Part shown: in pieces, positions 1 to 12,387 of the stretch
How the letters are laid out: every line of letters starts with the position of its first letter
Numbering within the stretch: position 1 is the stretch's first letter
Assembly: GCF_021976095.1 (NCBI RefSeq)
Contig: NW_025813482.1
Span: 838,001-902,000 of the forward strand
Reading direction: 5' to 3'
Length of the DNA stretch: 64,000 nucleotides
Source: Xenia sp. Carnegie-2017
Taxonomy: Eukaryota; Cnidaria; Anthozoa; Malacalcyonacea; Xeniidae
The notes under the pieces: model-generated
Databases searched by the model: none
The model's input: the letters and a program-made list of their open reading frames with translations, nothing else
What the model was told of the DNA's origin: nothing
Position numbers and translations under genes: made by a program

Positions 1-583
1 ACGTTTAGAACTACAAGAAAAGCTCGGCAAAAGACTGGACGGCTCTGTAAAGTGGACGAGTGGTGTCAGTGCGGAAATTGTGATGTGACGCTACTCGTAA
101 ACAATAACGAATGCCATTGTTGTTTTGAACTTGATGGATGCCATGAAGCAATGAAAAGCGACGAAGTGATTAGCGATCTCCAAGCCGAAGGTATAATTAA
201 TGCGAAATGCATCATTCAACATCCTGGATTTAACTCCGTATGCCTTGAAAAGTGGAGTTTGAAGATGGCTGCCAGCAAGTTGAAAACGAAAAATAAAAGC
301 AAATACACTAGAATTTCAGGACAGAATAGGTAGTTCTTTTCATGAACAAATCATAAAACATATAATCCCACAATGGACTTCATTAATTCACATAATCTAA
401 TACTGAAGTTTCTATTTTAGCTTTCTACGCAGCATCTCCTATAGAGAATTTACAAGACTGGTATATGGTCTCCTTGGTAATAGGCGATTCCCACTACCTG
501 CATGTGCCTACATGGCAATAAGAAAAACATTTCCAGTAGTTGATAAAGAAAATTTTACTGGATATTCTGATGATTCAGATTAG
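1..583 (+). CDS. P2X7 C-terminal (ballast)-like cysteine-rich protein, partial, in Kolobok copy 1
   Basis: The reading frame is open from base 1, so the start is outside the window. Exon A runs 1-329 and ends at a GTAGTT donor; exon B runs 421-583 after a TTTTAG acceptor, and the join keeps frame. The domain has the metal-binding cysteine clusters WCQCGNC and CHCCFE, then a CLEKW segment, then the motif SYREFTRLVYGLLG followed by RRFPLPACAYMAIRKTFP, which is the typical end of the P2X7 intracellular domain family. The protein ends GYSDDSD. No ion-channel part is present. The family is known to be multi-copy in cnidarians and fish. Its job in a transposon is unknown. It converges on the transposase gene with only about 140 bases between the stops. 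Confidence 0.8.
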
Positions 584-722
584 TTAAATTTTCCAAGATG
601 TATAAAGAATGCAAAATGTAAAAAGCTGGGGTGAGAGTGCGTTGTAAAATATAGATCTTAAAAGAGGTATTGCTTATAATTTTATGGACAGGTGAAAACT
701 AAATTGGTAGGTTGATGCTCCT

Positions 723-3700
723 TTAGCTATAGTTTTTGGACAATCTTTGACATTTTGTGACCCTCATTGGTTGTCCACATGTTCTGCAATGTCTGGGTGT
801 CACATCACCAGTACTTGCTTTACTGTTGTCTCTCCTCAACTGTTCTTGATATTGTAACACTGCAAAGACAAATTAAGCTTTCCAGGTTTTGACAACTAAA
901 TTTATCTAGTGTTTACATGTTCACTGAGTACAAATCCAAATTTGAATGTGGTTTAGTCAAAACTAGAACAAATTATGAACAACAATCTTTTAGCATAAAA
1001 ATCTTACCTGGAATACTGGGTTGAAAATGTTGGACAGTGATTTGCATCCTGTCAGACTTTTTCTTCAATGCTTCTTGCTTTGTTTGCTTAGTAAGCATTG
1101 AATTCATTGGAGGCGGCACATTTCTTTCAGCTTTACCATTGCATCAGCCATGTCCCTCTTGCTAGCTGACAGAAAATTCTCATAAATGTCTTGCACATAT
1201 CCTGCAAATAATGTTTAATGTCTTTATTTCCAAACATCTTCAAACAACAGGATTACATCATCTAGATAATCAAAAACTTACCAAAATTCTGTGCAACTGT
1301 AACATTTCAATTATGGCCTCCCCATTTTAAACTTTGGGTAGCTAATTTTGACTCTTTCTGATTGGTCAGGATTTGTTTTGATTTCTCTCCTGAGGTTGTT
1401 GTTAAAGTGCACAACAGCTAAAATATGCCTAAAAACAGGATTCACATAAATTGCAATTGCTCTTTGCATTCATCTTATTTGTCATTTAATAAAAAGAAAA
1501 ACTGTGTTTTGAGTAAAAGGTATTATATACAACTATAACTAGTAACAACAGACATTTTAGTAAATGATAGTTCATTTTCCCACCTGCAATACTGTCCAGC
1601 ATAACAGTATGCAATCATTTTGGAGGAAAAATGATTTAAAACACTGTGAAAGCCCTCCAAACAGCTAGTTTGTTCTAATGGAGAAGCTTGTTTGATCCCA
1701 TCTACCAGTCGTTTGTTTGTCAAAGCATTGCAAATCTTTTTATGAAGGGGTGAATCTAGATATAAAAACAAATTAAATCATGTAACTCCATTTTATATTA
1801 AACCTGTACTTGTATAAATTAAAATTGCCAGCCTCCAGATTTGGTCAAGTTAAGTGTGGCTGGCTGCACCACCATTTGTACATGTACTAAGAAATAATGT
1901 CATATTTTGATCTTTGGCATAGTGTTCATTGTACACAGTTTACACAAAATATATATACATTATTTGAACTTACCAACGGTCAGCCACTTTCTATCTGGAA
2001 TGCTACTACCATGGGCACATTTTGCAAACAACGGGTTACTGTGACATGAGTTTATGTTTACAATATGTTGTAGGAATGACTTGAAGTTGGCCAATATAAC
2101 AAGGCCATTCCCATCAAATGTCGAGGTGGCACTCCAATGCAGGTGATTCTCAATTGGCCTGATCCAATCGTGTAATGCCTCGCAGTCCTTCTCTTTGGCA
2201 ATTTTGGAAAGCACTTTCCTAATTTCTGTATGTAACAGAACATCCAACCAGAAAAATTATGTCAAAAAGTGGAAACAATGACAGTGAAACAATACTTCCT
2301 CTTTTATAGACATTCAGTGATGTTAATAGTTCAGTGACGACTTCATACTTTCAAGAGGCCTGAATAGAAAATCAAATACACTTACTTTTTCAAGTGCCAT
2401 ACATCAAAATAGTGTATGATATTCTTTAAATCTTGCCGCATATATTTTGCAATTGAGGTATGCCTGTCAGAGATGAATGTGGTAATGGGAACAGCAGATG
2501 TAAGAAGGTAGTCCATGCATAATTTAAACGACATGAACTCCATTGCTGGACTACTTCCGGCCTGGTTTCTCTAAAAAAACAAAACAACACCTCATAAGTA
2601 AATTTAAGTAATTGTTATCAATTGTTAATAATGTACATTTTTTGTTACCTGCACAATATTGAAGTGAATGATCTTTGCAAATGTGCAACAAAAAATTGTG
2701 TATGCACAGAACTTGGCTGAATGACCCATGCTGTCATGCCGCCCATCCCCTGCAAGGACCACACCATCTTTTATTTGCTTTGCCTTTTCCAACAACTTTG
2801 ATTGATAATTCTTCCAGTACAGATAGATGGTGGGGAACAGCACAGTCTAGAAAATTGATTACAAATCAATTAAAATATATTTCTGAATGCACATGATTCA
2901 GAAATCCTGCTACAATGAAAACTTTTTTCTCATTCTTGTAAAATGGTTTGTTCATACTCACCCGCTGATAATGAAAGTAAGTACTGTGAGAGACACATCC
3001 AATACCCATGTTCAAGAAAGTTTGTCTCAACTTGGTGAATGATCCACCACTAAGCAGTACTGCCATGCACAATAAAAAAATTTCCAGCACGGGTTTTTTG
3101 ATATCCAGGCATTGGTGGTTGACTTTGCCATGTTTTAGTTTCTTCAGGGCATTTTGGGTTATGGCAAGTTGTTTTTATTATGACATTAGACCCAACAGTT
3201 TTAGCTTCAACTATTGGATTTTCAGTCTTGCAGGCGTGGCAAAAATTAAAAAGTAGCAACAGTTGTGAGAGAAACACAATGTGTTTGGGTTCTGTCCGCA
3301 GATTCCCAGTAACTTGCAATAACCTAGTTGAAGCAAAAGTACAAAGTCATGAACAAAATTTTTATTATTTAATGTCTTTCTAAAATATTTCATATAGCAG
3401 GAAAAAAAACATGAATTCGCAAATCGCAGTTAAGCTGCTATTGAGTAAGCATGTCAAACAATTCCAATGTAAAATATTTAAACTATAAGAAAATAGGAAA
3501 TACTAACTCTGAATCTTCTTCAATAAGCTCTTCTTCATCATCTTCAATGTTAGCATTCTCCCCCTCATAGAAAGGATCATACTCATCATCTGCTTCTTCC
3601 ATGATTTCCCCTTCATCATTGCTGTCTAAGTTGTCATCTTCAATCACCTCTGCCCCCCTTTCACTTTGCTCCTTCCCACTGCTATCTTCAAACATCAACT

Positions 3701-4695
3701 TTCCCTCCAAACGTTCTTCAAGCTGGCTTACTAGAAATCAAACAATACTGCTTTATATATGTTTAGCTTTTTGGATTGCAAAATGTGTGTGAAATATGGG
3801 GCTCACCTTTGCGTCTAAGTTGCTTCACTTTGTATTTGTTTCCTTGTGCAGATGTTTGCAAAGAAACTATTCTGTTTTTCAGTCTTCGGTTGCTTTCTTG
3901 AAGATTTTTCATTTCTCTTGTTTCTGAGGAATTCTAAGAGAATAATAAAGCACTGATTAACTTTGATTATAGAGCACAAACCTGAACATGTTGGAACATA
4001 ATAATTACATTTACTGGCTCATCCATAATAATTTCATTAGGCCTTTCCTTTGTCTCAAGCTTTCTTTTCTTACACTGAATACCTATTAAAATGATTAACC
4101 TTTAGATTAGTTTTCTCACAGAAAAATATTGGCATCTTTATGAAAGCAAATCATACCCATTGCCGTTGGCAACCCTGATGCTTCAGATGGACATGCCTTT
4201 CCTTGCTGCATACTTTTATCATCTTCACATGAAAAGAAAACGTATATTTTAAGTAAAATTACATAGTAGGACTAAACATTGCAAATAAATTCAAAACAAA
4301 AATATGTTGAATCAAATCAAAACTTACTCACCATGCGTCTATCTCTAGCACTTTGCACGACCAGTTCACTGGAACTTTTCACCGCCACAGCATGTATGCT
4401 GGGATAAACACAAACCCTAGATCATCGCTCTTTAGCTTCTGGTAATTCGGCTTTGTTTGACCAGGCAAAATAGCAAAGCGTCGCTCGAAATCCTCGGGCG
4501 TAAAATGTGCCGAACAAAGGGTCGACGTCTTCGAAGGTTCAAAGACCCGTTTTGCTTTGACGAAGTCAACCCATATTTTCTTCTTCTCCTGGCTTCAGGT
4601 CGATTGTCATTAAAGTAGGGTATTGTGTGGAGACTTATACCGGAACTAAGACATGACTTATTCGTGCAATTTGCCGCCACACAGCTATTAACCAT
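723..4695 (-). pseudogene. THAP-domain Kolobok-type DDE transposase, copy 1, spliced and decayed
   Basis: The start at 4695 begins MVNSCVAANCTNKSC, the first half of a THAP C2CH zinc finger. The rest (WVDFVKAKR..., CSAHF) follows in a shifted frame, and a second shift lies near the end of this exon. Further - strand exons are recognisable at about 4156-4221, 4010-4085, 3808-3936 (coiled coil), 3508-3733 (very acidic), 3000-3325 (CHACKTENP, CHNPKC, LLSGGSFTKLRQTF), 2650-2845 (LAGDGRHDSMGHSAKF), 2395-2572 (FISDRHTSIAKYM, FDVWHLKK), 1975-2247, 1580-1757 (CLEGFHSVLNHF), 1310-1432, 1020-1205 and 723-860 (ends CGQPMRVTKC...KNYS). The two aspartates (GDGRHD, SDRH) and the glutamate in LEGFHS are my candidates for the DDE triad. 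Exon edges are approximate. In-frame stops occur in the last exons, so the gene is inactive. Confidence 0.75.
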
Positions 4696-4765
4696 GTTTT
4701 TAGTTTTCAAAAACTGCACGTAATGTATTTAGAAACAACGGCCTTACTTTGACGAGTACCTTGCG

Positions 4766-4773
4766 TGACGTCA
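4766..4773. promoter_or_regulatory. TGACGTCA (CRE/ATF-type palindrome) upstream of transposase copy 1
   Basis: A perfect TGACGTCA lies about 70 bases upstream of the - strand transposase start and about 190 bases inside the transposon end. The same octamer lies at about 180 bases inside the right end of copy 2 (19508-19515), with TGACGTAA inside its left end (16908-16915). Another lies about 165 bases inside the candidate end at 12.39 kb. Conservation of position across copies suggests either a promoter site for a bZIP factor or a transposase-binding subterminal site. Confidence 0.45.
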
Positions 4774-4962
4774 TAAAATTTGCTCGTTCCAGGTTCTTGT
4801 AACGACGGACATGGTCCATCAAGAAGTGCATTTTTGTCAACTTCAAACCGCCATAAAAAAGGAAAGATATAACCGATTTAAAAAATTTTTCGCATATATG
4901 CTGGCCATCATACATAGATTCGATATAACCAATAAAAAATTTTGCCTGGAGGTGCACTTTAA

Positions 4963-7900
4963 AATATGAGGTGCGAAAGGCTACAATATTAAAATAATAC
5001 TGAAAATTTGTCAACTGTTGGATTTTTGATTTGAAACTTCAAAATCATATATCAAACATGAATTTTTAAATACTATATCTAAAAGAATATGCTAAGCCTC
5101 AATTTGCTATATTTGCCTTTGTAAGGAGTTATTCGCGCCTCATAAGAACCGTTGTGCTTTATTTAAGGTATGACCTATTAAACTATCATAAATAGTATCT
5201 GCAAGATATTGGTCGGTTGCTTAGATACATGTGACGAATGATTTCCAGTTTAAATTTTTCAGGCATTTATTTTGCCAAGAAGCAAATCAGCAGAATGCCT
5301 CAGTGTATAATAAAAGTGAATCGTAGTTCATCTCAAATTCGTTATTCAAATTTCTCTACAAGAGCTTTTTGTTATATACAATAAACAAAACCAGATTGCT
5401 TTGGTTTACTGATTTCTCGAGAGTGTTGTTAATTTACGTATTACGTTCTCTGGCAAATTTCGTTTTGATTGGTTTTTCGAATGTTTAAAAATATCTTCCT
5501 TCAGCAAACGAAAAATTCTCTGATGAAGGAAATACTGGATAATTATATTCAATTAATTGTTAAACGACATGCATTCTGATTTTCGATGCGAAAACGTGCG
5601 TAAAACACTGAGAGAATTTTCTTGAACATTTATAATGACGTAAAGCAGTGGCAATCAAAAAATTTTAGATGCGATGAAAAATATTACATGTACATAAATA
5701 AAAGTTAAAGACTGTCAAATGAAAAGCACAATAAAAGCTTAGAAAATGTCTATCTAGCTCAAGCATTTGGCTAGCAATAAAAGTTACACCATACTCTTAA
5801 ATATAGATGACATAGAGTAAGATCACATATTATTTACTTTTACAGAAGAAAATAAAAATAACATGAATTAAATAATTTACCTGAAACCGAATATGTGCTT
5901 GAATTTTCAGAATGTGTTGACTGCTGAGATTACCACAAGAAATATGTCGACAAATTGCACGTCGTTAGGTTTTGTAGACTGAAAATTGAATAGACTTATA
6001 TTATTACATGGACATCACGTGGAAATTTGAATTTTAAATTTCTTCTGAAAACAATCAATGGTTTTGTATTTCAATAACCATTGGACAGCGAGAAGTTAAT
6101 TAGACAAACATTTATTTTAAATTCCCCCAGGAAGGTATAGATCAATAATTGAATTAAAAACATATTTGTATGTGTTAAAAACTGGGTTACAGTGGTATGT
6201 GCAACATAACATTTAGTTTTTAAAAATTAAATTTTGCTGTAGGCAAGCACAACATGTACACCACATATAATACCTCAAAATAGTTTAATTAGTTTATAGA
6301 TCAAGGGTATAATGCAAAACACTTATCAAGTATCGTCATTTAGAAAGTAGCAAAAGCATAAAAATATATCTTACTGACCAATGATAATGATATATCTTAT
6401 GATTGAATTAGCATGTTTTTCCAAGAAATTTGGAATGATTCAATCTGATCAGATTTTTTGATAAATGGCAGAATCACATATGGATTGCATGAGAAACGCA
6501 GATGGAATGAAAAATTGCATGAAGTATTCCAATTAATTAACAGATTTCTCTAAAAGAACCGGCCCAACTAACAAGTCTCGTGGCTTTGTGTTGTGTTGCT
6601 GAGCAATTGCCAAACAATGGATACTCCATAAACACAATTTAAGCTGTAAGAGGCATGGCACGACTTGTGGCTTTCCAGATAGCCCATGGTTTTTTATAAG
6701 GTTTTTTTATATTTTTGTCTTTCAGGAATTAGTAACTAATGTCTAAAACACCGACAAGTTTTCTGTTTGTTAAAGACCTTCAGTGCACAGTGTTTTTAGG
6801 ATTTCTACTTTAACTCCCGAGAAGACAAAGTAATTAAATGAAAATATGATATACATATGATATACATACAACATTCTTTCATAAGACAAAGTAAGTATCA
6901 AAGTTTTTTTCCACTTATAGCTACAGTCTTTGCCACTTGGGTTTCCGAACAACAAGAGCATACAAGATGAGGACCATTTCAAAATTCAACCTTTTAAGAT
7001 TAATATGCACTTTTTATCATACTAAGGTTCCAAATGCCATTTCATATGCCATCGTGCCTTTTATAGTCGACGGATGTTTTGGTATTTTCTTGAAGGGAAT
7101 GCATTTACTTTGTTTGACTCTAACACGTCCTTATTACCAAAAAAAGGGAATACCATGCACTCCCTTCGCTTTTTTGCATGTTTATGGCTAATGAGGTCAA
7201 CGATGAGTAGCTAAATGTGCTAACTAACATATTTGGCTTGATAAGTAAATATTATTAGTAAAACATGTATAATGATGATGTCAGTGTAATTCCTATGTCA
7301 AATTTTTGGCTGAGAAGACTTTTTTATATGGCATAGTCTTAATGGAGGAATATGATAAAAAATATTAGAGAATTACAATCAACAGTAAGTTTCGAAAAAT
7401 TTATTTTCTTTTTACACTAATTTCTTAGAAATTTCGTTGCTTTTTCATAATATTTGTTCCAAATTTTTTCACTTAGAAATACTAATACCACAGGAAACTT
7501 TTTTAAAAGTCCAACATGAGCAAGAGTAATGGAAAAGTGGAATTATATCCTCTCACTGCTAGCGAATGTTAATCTAGAAAAACCCATAGGGGATTTTCAA
7601 AAACCTATTATAGATTTTACATAATACAACAATGGAGTTTAAGAAAATCTCACTGAGTGCTGTGGCAAAAAATGATGTTCATTAATACGAAATATCATAG
7701 TATTTTAAATAGCAAAAACTATTGAACCTTTATACAATCAGATGTGTAAGCTATCAATATTTTATTAAAGTTATCAAGCGTGTGTCTAAAAATAGTAAAA
7801 GCAAATCTTGCTTGATTTATTTCTGAATTTCAAAATGCCAAAAAAGAAACAATTTACACGAGAAAGCAATTGTTCTCTATAAATACATCTTGAAAAATGT

Positions 7901-8580
7901 TTTTATATTTCGCGACCACAGAGGTTCGTTCAACGTCAGATCTTTGTAGACAAAAACTTAAAAGTTTCCGAGAAGAGTGAGATTTTTGTCTGATCTTAAT
8001 TTTGTAGTTTGATAATTTTTATATAGGCTTGTTTTCTGGAGATTCTGATGTTTTGGCTAATTTTTTGAGATGATGAGCTCAGGTAATTATTTATATTTTC
8101 ATTTACCATTCATGCCATATGTTACAGAGGAACAGCAGCAGATCAATATTTTTCAATACATTATTTTCATATTAAGAAAAATAAATTATAGTCACTAGCT
8201 TAAATTTTAATTTCCTTGTCAACCAACTTATTAATTTCTATGCATTTCAGGTCATTTCCAAAAAATCGAACTGAATGTTAGGCTGCTATTGGTACAAGCC
8301 AGTTTTTTTTTTGCCTGATCGCAATGAGTCAATGACGTCAATGAGAACTCTATTTAAGTTTCATTTATCAGTTGACAAGAAAATTTGTTGATAGAAACTA
8401 TTTAAAAACCTAATGTTTAGTTTTTTCACTGTATATTTATTTACAAGATGGTAAATAACATATTTTTTCTCTTTTGGAAATTTTTCGAAATTTATCACTT
8501 TTGTCTTTAATAACAATCACATACAATGGACAGGCCAAAATAGAAAGTAATGACCAATGTTAGTTTAGCGTTCAACCTAC
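4963..8580. other. gene-free AT-rich stretch
   Basis: Only short random open frames are present, without recognisable domains or codon bias, and no element ends were found. The sequence is strongly AT-rich with many short A/T runs. Confidence 0.6.
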
Positions 8581-8590
8581 GTAATTTGAT

Positions 8591-8629
8591 ACGAGTAAAT
8601 ACTCGTAATAATATATTAATATATTATGT
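8591..8629. repeat. two adjacent perfect palindromes
   Basis: ACGAGTA-AA-TACTCGT forms a 7-bp hairpin and is followed at once by an AT-only palindrome (ATAATATATTAATATATTAT). They sit directly upstream of the hammerhead-like core and could be its outer stem region or simply a cruciform-prone AT repeat. Confidence 0.5.
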
Positions 8630-8636
8630 ATATACA

Positions 8637-8666
8637 CTGATGATGGCTTTGGAATAAAGTCGAAAC
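8637..8666 (+). ncRNA. hammerhead-ribozyme-like core (probable relic)
   Basis: CTGATGA at 8637-8643 is followed by a six-pair stem (GGCTTT with AAAGTC, one G-U pair, loop GGAAT) and then CGAAAC. This is the CUGAUGA - stem II - GAAA order of a type I hammerhead. Downstream I do not see a clean NUH cleavage triplet closed by a paired stem III, and no convincing stem I, so it may be a decayed copy or a chance match. Hammerheads of this minimal kind are known in Penelope-like elements, animal retrozymes and SINE-like repeats. Confidence 0.4.
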
Positions 8667-8755
8667 ACGGTGCCATCCAGTAAACTGTTATAGTGGCGAG
8701 AATCTCTCGTCCGTACGCAGTTTAATAGAGATTTGACTCGTCTCCAATCCTTGTG

Positions 8756-8827
8756 GGCTTGGTAACTCAACAGGTAGAGCGGCGGACTAGTATCCCGAAG
8801 GTGCGAGTTCAAATCTCGTCCAAGTCA
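8756..8827 (+). tRNA. tRNA-Thr(AGT)-like sequence, probably a SINE head or pseudogene
   Basis: A seven-pair acceptor stem (GGCTTGG with CCAAGTC) encloses a D arm with CTC/GAG, an anticodon loop CTAGTAT reading AGT, and a five-pair T arm around TTCAAAT. An A-box-like TAACTCAACAGGTAGAG and a B-box-like GAGTTCAAATC are present. The anticodon stem has only three good pairs (mismatches at both ends) and the D stem has one mismatch. It lies 90 bases after a hammerhead-like core. It is therefore more likely a tRNA-derived repeat than a working tRNA gene. Confidence 0.45.
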
Positions 8828-8849
8828 CATGTTTTTCATGTGCATATTA

Positions 8850-10045
8850 AAAACCGTGTTAGGATTAATATAATATGAGTAAAGCAAACATGTACCATTA
8901 GTTACGTAATTTACGAATCAATGTAATTTAAGAGTGAATTATAGCATAAATTGTGTATAAATATTGATGAATTAAATAAATCAGACACAATAGTTTGTGG
9001 CAGTTGTTGAATTATGAAATAGAAGTTGGGGTAAGAAGTCTCACTATAGAACAGGTGGAAACAATGTCATAAGAAACTCCACTTAATTACTTCTACTTTT
9101 GCCAGAATCTCGATGTTATTTCAATGAAGATCGTGATGTCACAAAAGTGCCACAAACGCAAATCTACATCCGTTTCCTTGATCCGGTTCTTTTTCAATAT
9201 TGTCGTGCAGAACATCTTTAGCAATTTTCATTTTAAGACACCATACAAAAACATCGGGGTTTTGTAATTGTCGTTATAATTGTGCAAATTTTCTTTGAAG
9301 TGACTTGATAAAATCAAGCCTCTTATATATTTTTCTAGAAGTTTTGATTTTAAAACTATTGTATGTTGATAATGATCATCAGATATGTCAGAAGTTGAGT
9401 CCGCATGATCGATTAGCCTATCAAGTTGAGGAGCTGTACTAAGTTTTAGTGCTCATGATTTCTGAATTTTCTTCCATGATAGCTAGCACGAGACTGATAG
9501 AATATTGGTCAAGGACCAGTATAATATTTTGTCATGTGCTTCATTTAATGGAAGTTGAAGTTCAAAATGATAAAAGTTCTATAGAAGTGAAAAATGGTAA
9601 TTTTCTATTGCGGTGGCATTTGTTCAGAACAGGTAACGCCAATAAAAGAAAGAACAACGCAAATAACTTTCGTATGATTTTTGAATGAATTATTTCTCAT
9701 TCTGGAATATAAACTTTTGTCTTGACCCTACATTATGTTGTAACTATGTTTCTAACACATGCTTCATTTTTCTCAACAACGCCATTGAGGTGAGTCAGCT
9801 CATTTTTCACACAAATATTTTTTAAAAGATTTTGTTTATCGTAGTGATGTGTGCTCTTGCACACGACTCTTGCAGCCGTGTGACGACTTTCTTCAACAGT
9901 ATCCATACATAATTAACACTTGAAATCTTTACGATAACAGTCTGTTTTATGTCGTTTAAGGTTAAAGATTTTTCCGTGATTTCGGCATCTCTCACATTTG
10001 GGAGAACGTTTTATTTGATTTGGTTGTCTTTGAAATTTTGGAAAA
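8850..10045. other. gene-free stretch
   Basis: No supported gene, element end or structured RNA was found. The open frame near 9449-9688 shows no recognisable domain. Confidence 0.55.
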
Positions 10046-10168
10046 GGCATTTCCTACCTTTTGAAATTCAAAATTTTCCAAGAGAGTATGTCCCCCGGAC
10101 TCACCGCCAGGTGGGGAATGCCTCTGGCCTTCCATGACTGATGTTTGAAAAATCCTAGATCTGCCCTG
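10046..10168. mobile_element. hAT element terminal fragment
   Basis: The segment contains GAAATTCAAAATTTTCC, then ATGTCCCCCGGACTCACC, then a stretch ending CCTAGATCTGCCCTG. It matches the right end of the hAT element at 49,132-51,288 (same order: TTCAAAATTTCCC, GGACCCCCCC, CCATAACTGATG, CCTAGATCCACTCCTG). The other end was not found, so this is a remnant. Confidence 0.6.
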
Positions 10169-12387
10169 TTGGACTGTGAGCCTTTGGAGGCTATGGCTGT
10201 AGAAAAACAAAATTCCGAAGCGAAAAAAACAACAAGGAAAAGCTGGTCTGCCCATTGTACATCATGCAGCCATTTCAAAAAACAGCTCTCTCTGAAAAAC
10301 TGTCAGCCAAATGAAGAAAACCAGCGCAACATTGCAGAAGCCAATTCAAAAGCTTTAGGCAAAGCAGAAGGCACTTTTGGATGCTCCATCTGCAGGTAGA
10401 ATGGACAAAGTATTGTAGGTGATTGTATGGTAGAAGAGGATTAAGATGATTTTGATGAACCTTCGTCAATGGACTACTCTTCTTTTGAAGAATCAAGTCG
10501 GGATAAATTATTTGGACGATGATATCATTACAAATTCTATCAGGTAAAGTGCACAATTATCAAGTTCAATTGTTCATCGATAAATGGGAATAATAATTTT
10601 TTATATAACATTAAGAAAGAAACTGCTGTGTACAATTAGCCAGTTTTCTTCTTTTCTATTCTTCCCTGTTTGAGATTTTTGAGACTTTTTGTGTATGTGA
10701 ACAAAATGCAAATAACTGTAGCCAACATCCTGTTTGCTCTTGTAGAGTCCGCAATGAACCTTGGACTCCATGACCTTAGCACGCGGAATTCTTTAAGTAA
10801 AAGTAACAAACTTTCCAAGTACTTTTTTATATGTTAAGAGTGTGTCCCACCCTCTCTTTGTTTCCCCTTGATTAACATAACTCTTATTTACAATTTAAAT
10901 TACAAAATAACCCGCGGAAGCAATAAAATTATTATTCGCTTATTCAAATAACTCCTTTTGGGGTTGTGTGTATAAGTATAACATAGAATTTGAATTGTTG
11001 TTGCTATATTTCTCTAACAGTGCTCTTAGATTGAAAAGGTGTTGTTTCCATTTTCCATCATATTGTTGTACTTTTTTCTGCTTCAACATGCTTTCAACTT
11101 GTATGGTTAATTTTTGCTTTTTAGAAAATTTCTGTTGTCTATGTGAGACACATTCCCTCCACATGACAGGAGATTCAAATTGGGCAATCGATTATACATT
11201 CTAAGTTCTCCACCCTGGGTACATGTACATCATTTAACTGTGCTTCATTGCCAATGCTTAAGAAATATATTGTATTCCAGTCCCATAGACGTATAGAACT
11301 TGGATTGTGGCTTCAGGATTACTTTGATTGTGGCTATTTGCTTGACAAGGAGATGTTCCACTTGCCATCTCATTGATGTTTTCAAATTCTATGGTTAATT
11401 TTTTAATTTTTTGGGTGTTACTTAGATTCCTGCTGCCCTTCAAGTACCTGTCTCATTGCCTTCCATATTTATCATGAACAACAGTGCCAATCTTGTTGTG
11501 ATGAAATTATATATCAATGCTTCAATTATGTATGAGAGCATGTATAAACACATGGTTGGCCTTAAGCAATTTTGTGATGAAATTGTTTTTCCAAGTATTT
11601 TATGGAATAAGCTTGTATTGTTCAAAAATAAACACTGAGACCTTTATTCGGCTAAAGCATTGGCAATTGTGCTTTGTGTTTAATATTTCATCCATATATA
11701 ATCTTAAAAATTACATAAACACACATGCCGATTCTCTTAGTTACCATTGGTGTTCACTCAATCCAATGTGGCACTCAAATACAATAACTTTCAGCATTCG
11801 ATATGTAGAATTTGTCTTTACCCGTTGATTCACTTACTGGGTCAAGGTTTGAAAAACCTAGTATCGGAATGCTGACTGTCTCTGGCCAAATCGTCACAGT
11901 AATATGACATTTTTATGATTGTTTCGTTAATACTCAAAATTTCCCGATGGCATTTTCCTCAGGTTGTACTTAGTGCTAGTTTTCAAAACCAAAATTATCC
12001 ATGTTTGGCACACAATCGAAAGAGATCGAGCCGCAAGCCTCACAATTCAACATTACATCAACATGGCTGTCATCCGTGTCAGGCAGTCTGGTTGATAAAC
12101 TTTCTAAAAAAATTTTGTGGATTGTAACCCATTTTTTGGCACGGAACTTGATAAAAAGGCCGTTGGTCTTGCAATTTGTATATAAAGCCATATTACACAA
12201 GAGAGTCGTGTACATCTTATGACGTCACCATTTGTAAGAATTTGCATCCGGTGCCGATCTTTGGCGTAGGATTTAGATAGGTTATACTTAACAGAAAATG
12301 CTCAAATAAACACCAGAGTTTCTTTTAATGTGTACTTTGTATTTGGCGGAGAAAATGAGGGGGGTCAAATTATGCGCGAGCTGCACT
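10169..12387. other. decayed region, possible third Kolobok relic at its right edge
   Basis: TTAA at 12388-12391 preceded by GCACT gives the same inward-reading TTAAAGTGC end as the two Kolobok copies, and TGACGTCA lies at 12220-12227, the same distance inside. On the - strand at 11976-12215 the translation holds NCKTNGLFIKFRAKKWV, which faintly resembles a shortened THAP finger. Two - strand stretches at about 11084-11164 and 11380-11443 share a KLTI(Q/E) lysine-rich coiled-coil-like segment, suggesting an internal duplication. No left end was found. Confidence 0.35.

Larger units (their letters stand above)
1..4962. mobile_element. Kolobok-type DNA transposon, copy 1 (left end outside window)
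   Basis: It contains two convergent spliced genes: a P2X7-C-terminal-like gene on the + strand (1-583) and a THAP/DDE transposase on the - strand (723-4695). The right end is placed at 4958, where the inward-reading sequence is TTAAAGTGCACC with the TTAA at 4959-4962. The complete copy at 16.75-19.69 kb has the same TTAAAGTGC end and the same gene order. TTAA targets combined with a THAP-domain transposase are the hallmarks of the Kolobok superfamily. The left end and its TTAA lie before base 1, so the target duplication cannot be checked for this copy. Several frameshifts in the transposase show that it is decayed. Confidence 0.75.

Noticed and set aside
1390-1410. TTAAAGTGCAC resembling a Kolobok end
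   Set aside because: It lies within a transposase exon (encoding VVHFNNN on the - strand), so it is coding sequence rather than an end.
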